This document shows, piece by piece, positions 28,315 through 36,970 of a stretch of 64,000 bases of DNA; positions within the stretch are counted from its first letter, which is position 1, and the number at the start of each line of letters is the position of its first letter. Both the position numbers and the translations under genes were made by a program. The DNA comes from DASRLE01 sp963825315. GTDB lineage: Bacteria; Verrucomicrobiota; Verrucomicrobiia; Limisphaerales; Palsa-1400. Location of the stretch: contig CAWGST010000001.1 of assembly GCA_963825315.1 (NCBI GenBank), positions 310,001 to 374,000 on the forward strand, written 5' to 3'. The notes beneath the pieces are model-generated. The model was given only the letters and a program-made list of their open reading frames with translations. It made no database searches and was not told the origin of the DNA.

Positions 28315-28376
28315 TTGCAGAGTGCGGCGAACCGGGCGATTTTGACGGACAAGTTCTCTACCTCCCGCTCCGCTGA
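28278..28376 (+). pseudogene. 3' remnant of a DUF5615 PIN-like toxin gene
   Basis: In the frame not used by the DUF433 gene, codons from 28278 read QPLSTAIEDLLLIAECGEPG then DFDGQVLYLPLR and stop. This is the usual end of DUF5615 PIN-like proteins (pattern AIEDLLLLAEC...GQVLYLPL), the partners of DUF433. The first 80 or more codons, with the PIN active site, are missing. The antitoxin tail abuts it directly, so a deletion removed most of the toxin. Confidence 0.6.
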
Positions 28377-28920
28377 AAATTTGTGGAATGCATCGACGGG
28401 CGTTTTTCATAACTTCAGCCTTTCCTCAGTCCGCCATAGCCGCTTCGGCGACGGCGGAAGCCTTTCCTACCCTCCTCCTCTTCGGAAATAAAAATATCCG
28501 ATTGTGCGGACCTATTCAAGTCGTCATCGCTCAAATATACGCACAGTTATCGCCAAACCCTCCCGGGGATTACTCAGATCCGTCTCGATGCCACGAGGGT
28601 TGTTCAACTGTCCTTCGGGATCGAAAAGCGAGCGCAGATGATGTAGAATGAAGTTTCATTTTTTGCGTTCTTTGCGTTCCTTCGCGGCTAAATATTCTTC
28701 CAATTGTTCGTATATTTGGCGTATTTCGCGGTTAAAACTCCCCATGCAAGTCCTTCCCCTTTAGGCAGTTGCGCCTCTGAGCCGCCGATTACAAAAATAG
28801 TTTAAAATAAATGTGTACAAAATCACAATTGTATGCTATCATAGTCTGGAAATGATTGGCCAAATGAGGCCATGCCGAAAAACTGAAATATCGAAACCAC
28901 CGCCACAACCCATCAAAATT
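28377..28920 (+). other. Non-coding region with palindromic repeats
   Basis: No gene is supported over about 540 bases. A palindromic unit with core GCCGCTTCGGCGACGGCGGA lies at 28439-28459 and is followed by TCTTCGGAAATAAAAATAT; a near copy of both parts, closer together, stands at 27822-27862. From 28660 to 28740 the sequence carries GCGTTCTTTGCGTTC and GGCGTATTTCGCGGTTAA, kin to the long inverted repeat at 44327-44422. Confidence 0.45.
28814..28842 (+). promoter_or_regulatory. Candidate promoter of the gene at 28921
   Basis: TGTACA (28814-28819) and TATCAT (28837-28842) are 17 bases apart in an A/T-rich stretch 79 bases before the next start codon. This is a fair sigma-70-like pair; nothing else confirms it. 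Confidence 0.3.
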
Positions 28921-30003
28921 ATGAACGCCCGCAATGGCAAAATCGCCCGCCTCCCCCGCGAAATCCGCAATGAATTGAATGAACGCCTGGAACGCTCCGA
29001 GCAAAGCCCCCAACTGCTCGATTGGCTCAACGCCTTGCCGGAGGCGCGGAAAATCGTGCAAAACGACTTCGCCGGCGTTCCCATCAGCAAGCAGAACCTG
29101 AGCGAATGGCGCCAGGGCGGTTTCGAGGAATGGCTGGCCCGGCGCAATTTGTGCGAAGACGCCCGGGATTTGACGGAGTTGGCGGAGGAGATGGACGACG
29201 CGGATTCGCAAATGGTGCTGGCCGACGACGTGGCCCAGGTGCTGGCCGCCCGTTTTGGCAGCCTGATCGCCAACTGGAACGGCGAGGTGGACGAAAAGTT
29301 CGAGGCCAAGTCGCGGGTGCTGAACAGGCTCTGCCGCAGCGTGGTGCAGTTGCAGCGGGGCATGCACCGGTCCAACCGGGAGAGTTTTGAATTAACCTGC
29401 AAGTGGGAGGAAAAGGAGAAAGCCGACGAGGAAGTGCTAAAGAACAGAATGATAAAGCCTTGTTATGACATGCTGAAATTGCCTTTGATGGCCAAAGTGT
29501 TCGGGGGCGGCGCTGCGGGACGGAAGATCGCCCAATACATCCTGGCGGTTCGGAGAGGAAATCTGGATGCCGACTTGGACCTCTTGCCCACCGACAAGTA
29601 CGAAATTGAGGAAGCGGCTGAAAAGAAAGCAAAATCAGTCAAACCGGCCCGAAAGCGGCGGACTGTTAAACGTACCGGCAAAATCAACCCGGACAACGTG
29701 GCTAAACCGTTGCAGGAAAACGAGATAAGCTCGCCGCGCCGAAGCCGCTGCGGCGAAGGCGGGTCAAACTCAGTCAAAGTGAGTCAAACCGATTTGGCAC
29801 CCACCGTCGCTGAAGCTATGGCGGGCAAGCCGGGATTAGGGAACGATGAGTCGAAGGCAAGCCCGGAAGATGGTTCGGGTCCCTTGCGTCCCTTATGTCC
29901 CATAGGTCCTGCCAGTCCGATCCGTCCGACTTCCCCGCCAGAAAATTCCGAGGCCCGGGGTTTGCACCAAGCAACAGAGTTGGCCGAAAATGGCGATGCT
30001 TAA
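28921..30003 (+). CDS. Unrecognised protein with an N-terminal putative DNA-binding region
   Basis: I do not recognise a named family. The 360-residue product starts MNARNGKIARLPREIRNELN, which recalls short phage-like or repeat-family regulators of Verrucomicrobia and Planctomycetes that begin in the same way. Residues 1-90 are helical, with NLSEWRQGGFEEWL, and could form a helix-turn-helix. A helical, charged middle follows, then a Lys/Arg-rich segment (PARKRRTVKRTGK) and a low-complexity tail with repeated P-x-x-P units (LRPLCPIGPASPIRP). The tail partly overlaps a palindromic repeat, so it may be non-conserved. ATG 28921 is chosen because the recognisable part begins there; the open frame starts at 28813. 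Confidence 0.55.
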   Translation: MNARNGKIARLPREIRNELNERLERSEQSPQLLDWLNALPEARKIVQNDFAGVPISKQNLSEWRQGGFEEWLARRNLCEDARDLTELAEEMDDADSQMVLADDVAQVLAARFGSLIANWNGEVDEKFEAKSRVLNRLCRSVVQLQRGMHRSNRESFELTCKWEEKEKADEEVLKNRMIKPCYDMLKLPLMAKVFGGGAAGRKIAQYILAVRRGNLDADLDLLPTDKYEIEEAAEKKAKSVKPARKRRTVKRTGKINPDNVAKPLQENEISSPRRSRCGEGGSNSVKVSQTDLAPTVAEAMAGKPGLGNDESKASPEDGSGPLRPLCPIGPASPIRPTSPPENSEARGLHQATELAENGDA

Positions 30004-30040
30004 ACTTCAGCCTTTAGCCTTTAGCCTTCAGCCTTTTTGC

Positions 30041-32194
30041 TCAGTGCGCCAGGCGCGAGACCATGGCGTAGATGATCAAGACCAGCAGGATGACGCCAAG
30101 GCCGAAAAAGAGATAGCCAAAGGAGCGGGCGATGGCTTTCCAACGTTCCCATTCGTCTTTGACGCGCAAATCGTCCAGACGGCCGGCGGCCAGAAGACGC
30201 TCATACCAGCGCCGCCGTTCATGCAGCAGTTCGGTTTTGGAAATGCGGCCGGAGAAGATCACGGTGTCCATGGGAAATTTTTCCAGCCGAAAATGCGTGT
30301 TGAAAAAGTGAATCGTAAAAATGAAACCCGCCGCCAAAAGAGCTTCGTCGGAATGAACGATGAGCGCGATGTTAATCATCCAACCCGGCATAAAATGGGA
30401 GAAGAACTGCGGAAACCACATGATCAATCCCGACATTCCAATGATAAAGACACCCCAGAACACCGCGAAGTAATCGAACTTCTCCCAGTATGTCCACCGG
30501 TCGAACTGCGGCTTGGGTCCCTTGCCGAAAAACCATTTCTGGTGCGCGATGAAATCCTTCGCATCCTGCCACGTCGGAATCATCGAATCGGGGCCGAACA
30601 GCACCCCCATCAGCCGCGTCCATTTGGAACGCCAGTCGCCGCCGCGCAAGCGGGCGCGGGACTGCCAGGCCCTGGTCACCAGCCTGACGAGGTGCAGCCC
30701 GAAATAGAGGAAGGTGATGAGCGCGCCGAAATGATGCAGGGTGCGGGCCACTGCCGCGCCGCCCAGCACGCCGAAGATCACTTTCGCCCAATCCGTATAG
30801 TAGAATTTAAGCGGCATGCCGGTGATGACCAACAGCAGAAAACTGGTCACGACCAGGAAATGGAGGAATCGCTCGAAGGGCGGAAAGCGGGTAAACCAAT
30901 CGTCGCCCTGCTGGGTTCCCACTTTGGCTTCGCGGAACGTCTTGGAATCGTGAAGGTAGAGGTAACCGGAGCGAAACAACCACAGGCCGGTGTGCGCGCC
31001 AAAAAACGCGAAGGTGCCAATGAGCAGCGAGGTCATCGCGACAAAGGTCCAATGCAACTGCGGATAATGTTTGGCGTCCAGCGGATCGGCGTGCGGAACG
31101 TATTTGGCGAAACTGGCTGTGGCGCCGGGATGACATTTTTGACAGGTCCCCACGATGTTCGCCTTGGAAAGATGCGAGGCCGGATTGGAAGGCGGCAGCA
31201 CATCGTGGTAGCCGTGGCAATCGTAGCAGGCGGCCACTTCGGAGGCGACATTGGGCTGGCCCAGGGCCATCGCTTTGCCATGATAGGTTTCGCGGTAATG
31301 AGCCAGGCGATCCTGGTGGCACCGTCCGCAACGTTCATCGCTCCGGGCCTTGAAGTGGTTGCCGGCCGGGGACTCGATTTGATGCGCCGAGTGGCAGTCC
31401 GTGCAGACCGGGCCGGACTGGTCGCCTTTGGCCAGAATCTGGCCGTGAATGCTGGCGTTGTAGGTTTTCTCGATTCCCAGATGGCAGGCGCCGCAGGTGG
31501 CCGCGATGTTGGCGTGATTGACCGACGAACTGCGGTCCACGATTCGCTTGATATCATGGACGCCGTGGCAGTCATTGCAGGAGGGAGCGAGAATCAAACC
31601 CATTTGCAGGAGCGCCCGTCCGTGAATGCTGTCGGCATACTGCGACGCCACTTGCGGATATTTCATGCGGTACTCGGCGGTGATTCCGGAGTTGCTGTGG
31701 CATTTGGCGCAGGTGCGCGGCAGGTTCAGTTTGAAGACGGGCGAGTCGGCGTGTTTCACCGGCTGCATTTCGTGCGAACCGTGGCAATCGACGCAGGACG
31801 CGGCCGCCGACGCGCCCATGGCCTTGCTCACGCCATGAATGCTGCCGGCGTATTTTTTGGCCTCCTCCTTGTGGCAGGACGCGCATTGCGCCGGAGGCAG
31901 GCCGCTGGGATGCACCATCTCTTTGATGCCATCGTGACAATCGGTGCAGTTGAGTTTGGCGTGGACCGATTTCAGGAAGCTGTTGGTTGGAAAAAGCGCC
32001 ATCGGCACAATTTCTCCGTGAACCCGGCGTGTGGTGGTCGGGTCCGTGTGACAGTCAAGACAATCCTGATTGGACAGCGTCTCGGCCGCCAGCGGGACAA
32101 CCAGTGACAGCCAGAAAGCGATGGCGAAACTGTACAGAACGGATCTTTTACATTCCGCCGTTGTGACAGTCGGTGCATTGATACGCGGGATCAT
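30041..32194 (-). CDS. Undecahaem cytochrome c with C-terminal membrane cytochrome b domain
   Basis: A signal-like segment (SFAIAFWLSLVVPLAA) precedes eleven CXXCH motifs (CLDCH, CTDCH, CASCH, CVDCH, CAKCH, CNDCH, CGACH, CTDCH, CGRCH, CYDCH, CQKCH). The C-terminal 350 residues form a membrane cytochrome b, with histidines in RFLHFLVVTSF, ARTLHHFGALITFLYFGLHL and HSDEALLAAGFIFTIHFFNTHF, and a last membrane helix. It parallels the nonahaem/b protein at 26-27.7 kb. It would link the menaquinone pool to periplasmic haems. The start is uncertain: ATG 32194 gives a 47-base overlap with the upstream gene and no ribosome-binding site, so an indel near the start is possible. Confidence 0.85.
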   Translation of the reverse strand: MIPRINAPTVTTAECKRSVLYSFAIAFWLSLVVPLAAETLSNQDCLDCHTDPTTTRRVHGEIVPMALFPTNSFLKSVHAKLNCTDCHDGIKEMVHPSGLPPAQCASCHKEEAKKYAGSIHGVSKAMGASAAASCVDCHGSHEMQPVKHADSPVFKLNLPRTCAKCHSNSGITAEYRMKYPQVASQYADSIHGRALLQMGLILAPSCNDCHGVHDIKRIVDRSSSVNHANIAATCGACHLGIEKTYNASIHGQILAKGDQSGPVCTDCHSAHQIESPAGNHFKARSDERCGRCHQDRLAHYRETYHGKAMALGQPNVASEVAACYDCHGYHDVLPPSNPASHLSKANIVGTCQKCHPGATASFAKYVPHADPLDAKHYPQLHWTFVAMTSLLIGTFAFFGAHTGLWLFRSGYLYLHDSKTFREAKVGTQQGDDWFTRFPPFERFLHFLVVTSFLLLVITGMPLKFYYTDWAKVIFGVLGGAAVARTLHHFGALITFLYFGLHLVRLVTRAWQSRARLRGGDWRSKWTRLMGVLFGPDSMIPTWQDAKDFIAHQKWFFGKGPKPQFDRWTYWEKFDYFAVFWGVFIIGMSGLIMWFPQFFSHFMPGWMINIALIVHSDEALLAAGFIFTIHFFNTHFRLEKFPMDTVIFSGRISKTELLHERRRWYERLLAAGRLDDLRVKDEWERWKAIARSFGYLFFGLGVILLVLIIYAMVSRLAH

Positions 32195-33632
32195 ATTCGT
32201 CAATCGGATGCGCAAACTTCAGACCTTTCGGGCTGAGTTGGTTGATCTGGTCGCCGCTGCCTTGCGCCAAAATCAAATGGCACGCATTGCAGTCGTTGGC
32301 TTTTATCGTTCTCTTCCCGACGGTCGAGACATGTTTTCCGTCATGGCAACGGAAACAGCCCGGCCAATCCTTGTGGCCGATATTGTCCGGGTAGGCCCGC
32401 CAATCGGCTTTCATCTCGGGGAAGAAATTGTCCTTGTAAATCTGCTGCACGGCGGTGATGGCCGGGCGGATGCGCGGGTCTTGGGGATAGTTGTCGGCCA
32501 GCGTGGTGGCGATGCCTTGCATGGCGCCGGTTTCATCTTTGTAAACGCGGCACAAGACGCCCACGGCGTTGGTCTTGATGTATGGCAGGCCGGGGTTGAT
32601 CTGGCCCAGGGACATGGCCAGGTTGACCGCGCTTTCCGGCGATTGGAACTTGTGGGCCGGGCGATTGTGGCAATCCATGCAGTCCATCGTGCGCCTGGCC
32701 ATCTGGCTCACGTCATTGGTGAACCCCGCCGAGCGAAACTCGGTCACCACGCCTTGCGCGTCGGTCATGCGCACCCAGGGGATTTTTTGGCGCGCCTCGT
32801 CGGTGGCGATGTATTCAATTTTGTTGGCCACGTTCATGTGCCAATGGATGCCGCCGACCGGCCCGTGAGTGGGATCGCCGCCGCCGACTTTGAGCAGCAA
32901 ACGAATCGAATAGAGCGTGTTGGTCTGGTCCGGGAGATAGTAGGAGATGGTGCGGTCCAGGTTGCCGACAAATTTTTTCGGCCAGTGGCATTGTTCGCAT
33001 GTTTCCTGGGCCGGGCGCAGATTCTTGACCGGCGTGGGAATGGGCCTGGGGTATTTGTCGGCCAGGGTCGCATAAACCTGGTAGGTGCCGGACAATTTGG
33101 AACGCACATACCACTCCGCCCCCTTGCCGATGTGGCATTCCGCGCAGGCAATCCGCGCGTGCGGCGAATGCAGATAGGTCGTCAACTCCGGTTTCATCAC
33201 CGTATGGCAGGCCTCGCCGCAAAACTCGACCGATTCGGTAAAGTGATACGTGTGGTAACTGCCCATCGCCGTGAGCAGAAGGAACCCGGCGCTGGCCGGG
33301 ATGAAAAAGGCCAGCAGGCGGCGATCGTGCGCGCGGGAGAGATCAACATTGATGTACAACGACGGGGCGGCGCCATTGGCTTTGGCGAGCCGCCGGCGCC
33401 ACCGCCAGGCGCCAAAAAGAAAGATGACAAAGCCCGCCGCCAGAAACACCGGCGCCACCAGGAATGTCAGTATCCCCACGTACGGGTTCGCCGAATAGAC
33501 GACCGCATCCAGGAAAAACAGCAGCAAAAACGCAAAAATGCTCGAAGCCATGAGCACCAACCCCGCCAGGGAGACCCAGTTGCGAAACAGGGAGGGCGGG
33601 CGAGCCGATCCAGTTGGAGCGGGTGTGTTCAT
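32148..33632 (-). CDS. NapC/NirT-type membrane-anchored heptahaem cytochrome c
   Basis: The 494-residue product has two N-terminal membrane segments (about residues 18-45 and 55-80), a third near 115-135, and then a haem domain. The first haem site is CGEACH, with three residues between the cysteines and preceded by SVEF, as in the quinol-oxidising NapC/NrfH/NirT proteins. It is followed by CAECH, CEQCH, CMDCH, CFRCH, CNACH and CTDCH. Such proteins take electrons from menaquinol and hand them to periplasmic partners. The ATG at 33632 is used; the open frame begins further upstream without similarity. It sits between a small cytochrome c and the 11-haem protein. Confidence 0.82.
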   Translation of the reverse strand: MNTPAPTGSARPPSLFRNWVSLAGLVLMASSIFAFLLLFFLDAVVYSANPYVGILTFLVAPVFLAAGFVIFLFGAWRWRRRLAKANGAAPSLYINVDLSRAHDRRLLAFFIPASAGFLLLTAMGSYHTYHFTESVEFCGEACHTVMKPELTTYLHSPHARIACAECHIGKGAEWYVRSKLSGTYQVYATLADKYPRPIPTPVKNLRPAQETCEQCHWPKKFVGNLDRTISYYLPDQTNTLYSIRLLLKVGGGDPTHGPVGGIHWHMNVANKIEYIATDEARQKIPWVRMTDAQGVVTEFRSAGFTNDVSQMARRTMDCMDCHNRPAHKFQSPESAVNLAMSLGQINPGLPYIKTNAVGVLCRVYKDETGAMQGIATTLADNYPQDPRIRPAITAVQQIYKDNFFPEMKADWRAYPDNIGHKDWPGCFRCHDGKHVSTVGKRTIKANDCNACHLILAQGSGDQINQLSPKGLKFAHPIDEYDPAYQCTDCHNGGM

Positions 33633-33705
33633 GCGTGGGGCGCTGCAGTGTTGGAGCAACCCTTTCCGCCACTGCTCCAACACTTCATGACGCCGTTTGG
33701 CCTCT

Positions 33706-34032
33706 TCATTTCTTGAAGGTTCGCATATAGGCGACAAGCCCCTTGATTTGGTCGTCGGTCAAGCCTTCGGCAGGCTTCATCAGGGTTTTGTCGTCTTTCT
33801 TGAGTCCTTCCTTGATGGCTTTGACGGCCGCGTCATCTTTCAACGCGTCCTGGACTTTGGGATCTGTATAATCCTTTGCGCCCAGTTTCTTGCCCATTTT
33901 GGTGTCGCCCTTGCCGTCTTCGCCGTGGCACTTGGCGCACTGTTTGTCGTAAAGCGCCTTGGCGTCCTCCGCTTGCGCGGCCCACGCCGCCAACACGGAG
34001 ATGACTGCTGCAACTATGATGCTTTTCTTCAT
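33706..34032 (-). CDS. Small periplasmic class I cytochrome c
   Basis: This 108-residue protein has a signal peptide (MKKSIIVAAVISVLAAWAAQA), one haem site CAKCH and a distal methionine in TLMKPAEGLTDDQIKGLVAYMRTF, the standard mono-haem fold of cytochrome c6/c553-like shuttles. It is a near paralogue of the protein at 40864-41193. Its ATG overlaps the stop of the repaired NrfD frame (ATGA), so it belongs to the second NrfD module and probably carries electrons to or from it. Confidence 0.9.
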   Translation of the reverse strand: MKKSIIVAAVISVLAAWAAQAEDAKALYDKQCAKCHGEDGKGDTKMGKKLGAKDYTDPKVQDALKDDAAVKAIKEGLKKDDKTLMKPAEGLTDDQIKGLVAYMRTFKK

Positions 34033-35379
34033 GTTTCCTTTGGGCGTTCGTGTTTTAACACCGCATTCCCGGCGGCGAACGCCATGTCCGCCGGAAAATC
34101 CTGGCCGCCACCATGCGCTAGATTTGCGCCTCCGGAGAATTCGGATGGCGGCACGGCGCCTGGAACCACGTTCTCGATCGTCGGCAGGTCACGGTCCAAA
34201 AAATACTTGATGAACACCGTCAAAATGATGAAAGGCAAAGCGAGCAAGAGCGAGGGACAGCCACCAGCCTTCGTGGCCGGCGAACTCCATCTTGTAGCTC
34301 ATGAAACCGCGCAGGCTCTTGGAGAAAAGCTGGCCGCCGATCACCACATTCCACCGCATGGCCAGCACTCCCATCAGGATCAGCACCGTGCTGGAGAAAT
34401 AAACCCGGCGGCGATTCAACTCCGCGACCTTCTTGCGGACGAGCTGCATGGATCCCAGCAGCAGGAGGGGCAACAGGGTGCCCAGGCACGCCTGCCCGAT
34501 CAGCAGCGTGTAAAACAACTTGCTTGCCGCCACCGATTTCAGCACATCAATCCCCTCCTCCGCCGAATAGAGCCGGTGCAGCCAGTCCAGCCCTTCAATG
34601 GTCGCATCCAGCACCAGGGCGTAAAAAAGGAAACTGATCATCAAATCCAGGCACCGCATGTCGGCGGTGATCCGGCGCGCCCAGCACAGAAACATGTAGG
34701 CAAACACGCACAGCGCCATGCCTGAAACCACCGCCGATATAATAAAGATGATCGGCATCAACGGGTTGCCCCACCACGGATTGGCCTTGATCGAGCCAAA
34801 AATAAATCCCACGTATCCGTGCAGCAGAAACGCCGAGGGAATTCCCACGATGGAAATGATCCGGCCCATGCGGGCATCCAGACGCAGCGCCGGCTCGGAA
34901 AGGTCGGTCACTCCCAGGGTGAATGCGCGGTAGATCATGCCGCGCAGGCCGGTTTCCGTCCTCGACCACTCCACAAAGTCCCGGCGGTAGTCAAACCAAA
35001 GTTCCAGCAGCAGCACCGCCATCAAGTACCAGGCATAGACAAAGCCAAACATCGCCATGGGCGAACTGAAGTGCGGCGTCATCATGATTTCAAAGCAGCG
35101 TTCCGGATGGCCGAGGTGAAACAGCAGCGGCAGCGTGGCGCAGAGCATGAACGCCAGCGCCGTCAGCAGCGCCAGCCGGTAAATCGGTTCCAGCGCCTTG
35201 ACCTTGAAAACCCGCACCAGCGATGCCATGATGAACGCCCCCGCCACCAAACCCGTGATGTAGGGATAGACCACGATCAGCACGCTCCACAGGGGATGCA
35301 GCGTCCGTTCGTTGGGGTAGACGTAGCCCTCGAATTGCGGGAGCGCGTCCACGACGTTGGTGAGAATGGTGGCGTCCAT
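34029..35379 (-). CDS. NrfD/PsrC-type quinol membrane subunit (frameshifted near the 3' end)
   Basis: This polytopic protein has about ten hydrophobic segments and belongs to the NrfD/polysulfide reductase membrane subunit family, which exchanges electrons with menaquinone next to an Fe-S subunit. Early features include the HPLWSVLIVVYPYITGLVAG segment and GHPERCFEIM. The continuous frame ends at 34189 in a non-membrane tail. One extra base near 34240 removed gives LPFIILTVFIKYFLDRDLPT and a longer end, stopping at 34029 in overlap with the next ATG. The repaired length is about 449 residues. Its start overlaps the stop of the Fe-S gene, a tight module. Confidence 0.85.
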
Positions 35380-36186
35380 TATCGAACCTCCTCATCCAAG
35401 CCCGCATAGAGCACGCGCGGACCGGTGCCCAGATACTGTTTCAACGCCTCAACCTTGTTGGTGGCGATGAATCGTTGCAGCGGATCGTCCGGCACGGGGT
35501 TGTTCAGATCGCCGAAAATCCGGGCCTGCGACGGGACAAATCTCCACGCACGCGGGCTTGAGACCGCGCGTAATCCGGTGGTAGCACAGGGTGCATTTGT
35601 CGGCGGTGTGGGTTTCGGGATTGAAAAAGCGGCATCCGTACGGGCAGGCCTGGATGCAAAAACCGCAACCGATGCAATAATTCTTATCTATCAGCACCGC
35701 GCCGTCCGGCGCTTCGAACGTGGCCCCGACCGGGCAGACCTGCGTGCAGGGCGAGTGCTCGCAAAGGTTGCACATCTTGGGGACAAAAAACGATTTGAGA
35801 ATGTCCTCCTTGGGAATCAGCGACTCCGGGAAGCCCTCTTTCCCGCCGTCCGGTGAGTCAACAATGGTTTCACCGCGCGTTTCCCCGGACCCCGCCTTGG
35901 GCTTGGTGATCACGTAGCGTTCAATCCAGGTGCGGAAATGGCCTTCCGGCACACTGTTCTCCTCGCAGCAAGCTTCCACGCAAAGACCGCAGCCGATGCA
36001 CCGGTCCACGTCCAGGGCCATGAGCCATTTGTGTTTGAACGGATCATAGCCTTTGGGCGCCGGGGAAATGGCGAACACATTCTGCACCGCCGCCTTGCAC
36101 GTGCGGCCGGCGGGCATGGCCAGAATGCCTCCGACAATTCCAGCCAGATTCTTCAGAACGCTGCGGCGGGTGATGTTTTCGCTCAT
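35379..36186 (-). CDS. Tat-exported four-cluster ferredoxin subunit, NrfC/DsrO type (frameshifted)
   Basis: The protein begins MSENITRRSVLKNLAGIVGG, with a twin-arginine signal, so it is folded in the cytoplasm and placed in the periplasm. Four [4Fe-4S] motifs follow: CIGCGLCVEAC, CNLCEHSPCTQVCPVGAT, CIGCGFCIQACPYGC and a split last one (CTLCYH, then CVEICPV). The frame slips after CPV near 35515; without one extra base it reads ARIFGDLNNPVPDDPLQ and ends at 35379, with the stop next to the NrfD ATG. The ATG overlaps the stop of the repaired tetrahaem gene. It would carry electrons between NrfD and the cytochromes c. Confidence 0.85.
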
Positions 36187-36642
36187 GGAACCTCGTTGGG
36201 TTGGTGGGGAACATGGCACTCGGTGCAAACATCTCCCGTGTAATGGTTGTGGACATTGATTTGGTGGAGCCATTTCGGACGCGACGGGCTGGCCTGATGG
36301 CACCGCACGCACATGCTGTATGTTGAGCTTGGGCAGCTTTTCGGCGGGATTCACCACATGGGCCCGGCCGGGTCCGTGGCAGGTTTCGCACGAAAGCGTC
36401 TTGTGTTCGCCTTTGGCCAGCTTCTGAGCGTGGTCGGGATGGCATTCCACGCACGAGGCCTTTCCGGCCCAAAAGGGTTGCCGCGAAGCAATGTCCTGCA
36501 ACGCGTCCGCCCGGTAATGGCCGTATTGCCCAAACGACGGGGGCGTCAGGAAGTAGCGCGCCGTGAAATAAGCGCACACGATCCCAATCGTCAGCAGCAC
36601 CAGGCGGATGATTTGCGGCGGCATTTTGAGCAATCGCGGCAT
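36183..36642 (-). CDS. Membrane-anchored tetrahaem cytochrome c (frameshifted)
   Basis: After a single N-terminal membrane helix (IIRLVLLTIGIVCAYF) come CVECH and CETCH in the first frame. Near 36325 an extra base shifts the frame; the next frame gives CVRCH and CTECHVPHQPNEVP with a stop that overlaps the next ATG. The repaired protein has about 152 residues and four haem c sites. Small cytochromes of this kind (DsrJ-like in place) stand first in NrfD modules. As written, the frame instead runs through 45 nonsense residues straight into the Fe-S gene. Confidence 0.78.
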
Positions 36643-36700
36643 CGTGTCCGTTCTAAAAATCGCCGGAGTTTCCGGCGGCCATTGATTTCCGGTTCGTTTT

Positions 36701-36850
36701 CACATGCAAAACATCGCAGGGCCGCGCCGCTTCGGCTTTACGGCAATTGTCAATTGCAGGACATTTTTTGTGGTTCACATCCAAAACACCGCAGGGCCGC
36801 GCCGCTTGGGCGCTCCGGTAATTGCGAACTGCGTGACACTTTATGTGGGA
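36701..36850. repeat. Two tandem 75-bp direct repeats in the gap between the two NrfD modules
   Basis: Unit 1 (36701-36775) and unit 2 (36776-36850) both start CACAT(G/C)CAAAACA and share CGCAGGGCCGCGCCGCTT, with roughly three quarters identity overall. The period of 75 is a multiple of three, and one minus-strand frame stays open through both, but no domain or ribosome site supports a gene. The gap 36643-36970 holds nothing else except a GGTCAGTTCC repeat at 36891-36920. Confidence 0.7.
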
Positions 36851-36970
36851 TTGATCGTTCAAACCCCGCACCGGCTCCCTGAACGTGAGCGGGTCAGTTC
36901 CTGGCATTGCTGTATTATTGATTGACAGATCGCCTTTTCCGGCACAAAATAGTCTCGGCCAGCGAAGGGA

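Noticed and set aside
29990..33716. Very long plus-strand open frames opposite the cytochrome genes
   Set aside because: They lie fully opposite genes with clear CXXCH rows and membrane helices; their translations have no domain and follow from the codon bias of the true strand.
35449..36642. A fused tetrahaem cytochrome-ferredoxin protein
   Set aside because: About 45 residues at the joint are meaningless in this frame, while one base less restores two more haem sites and a stop overlapping the ferredoxin start.
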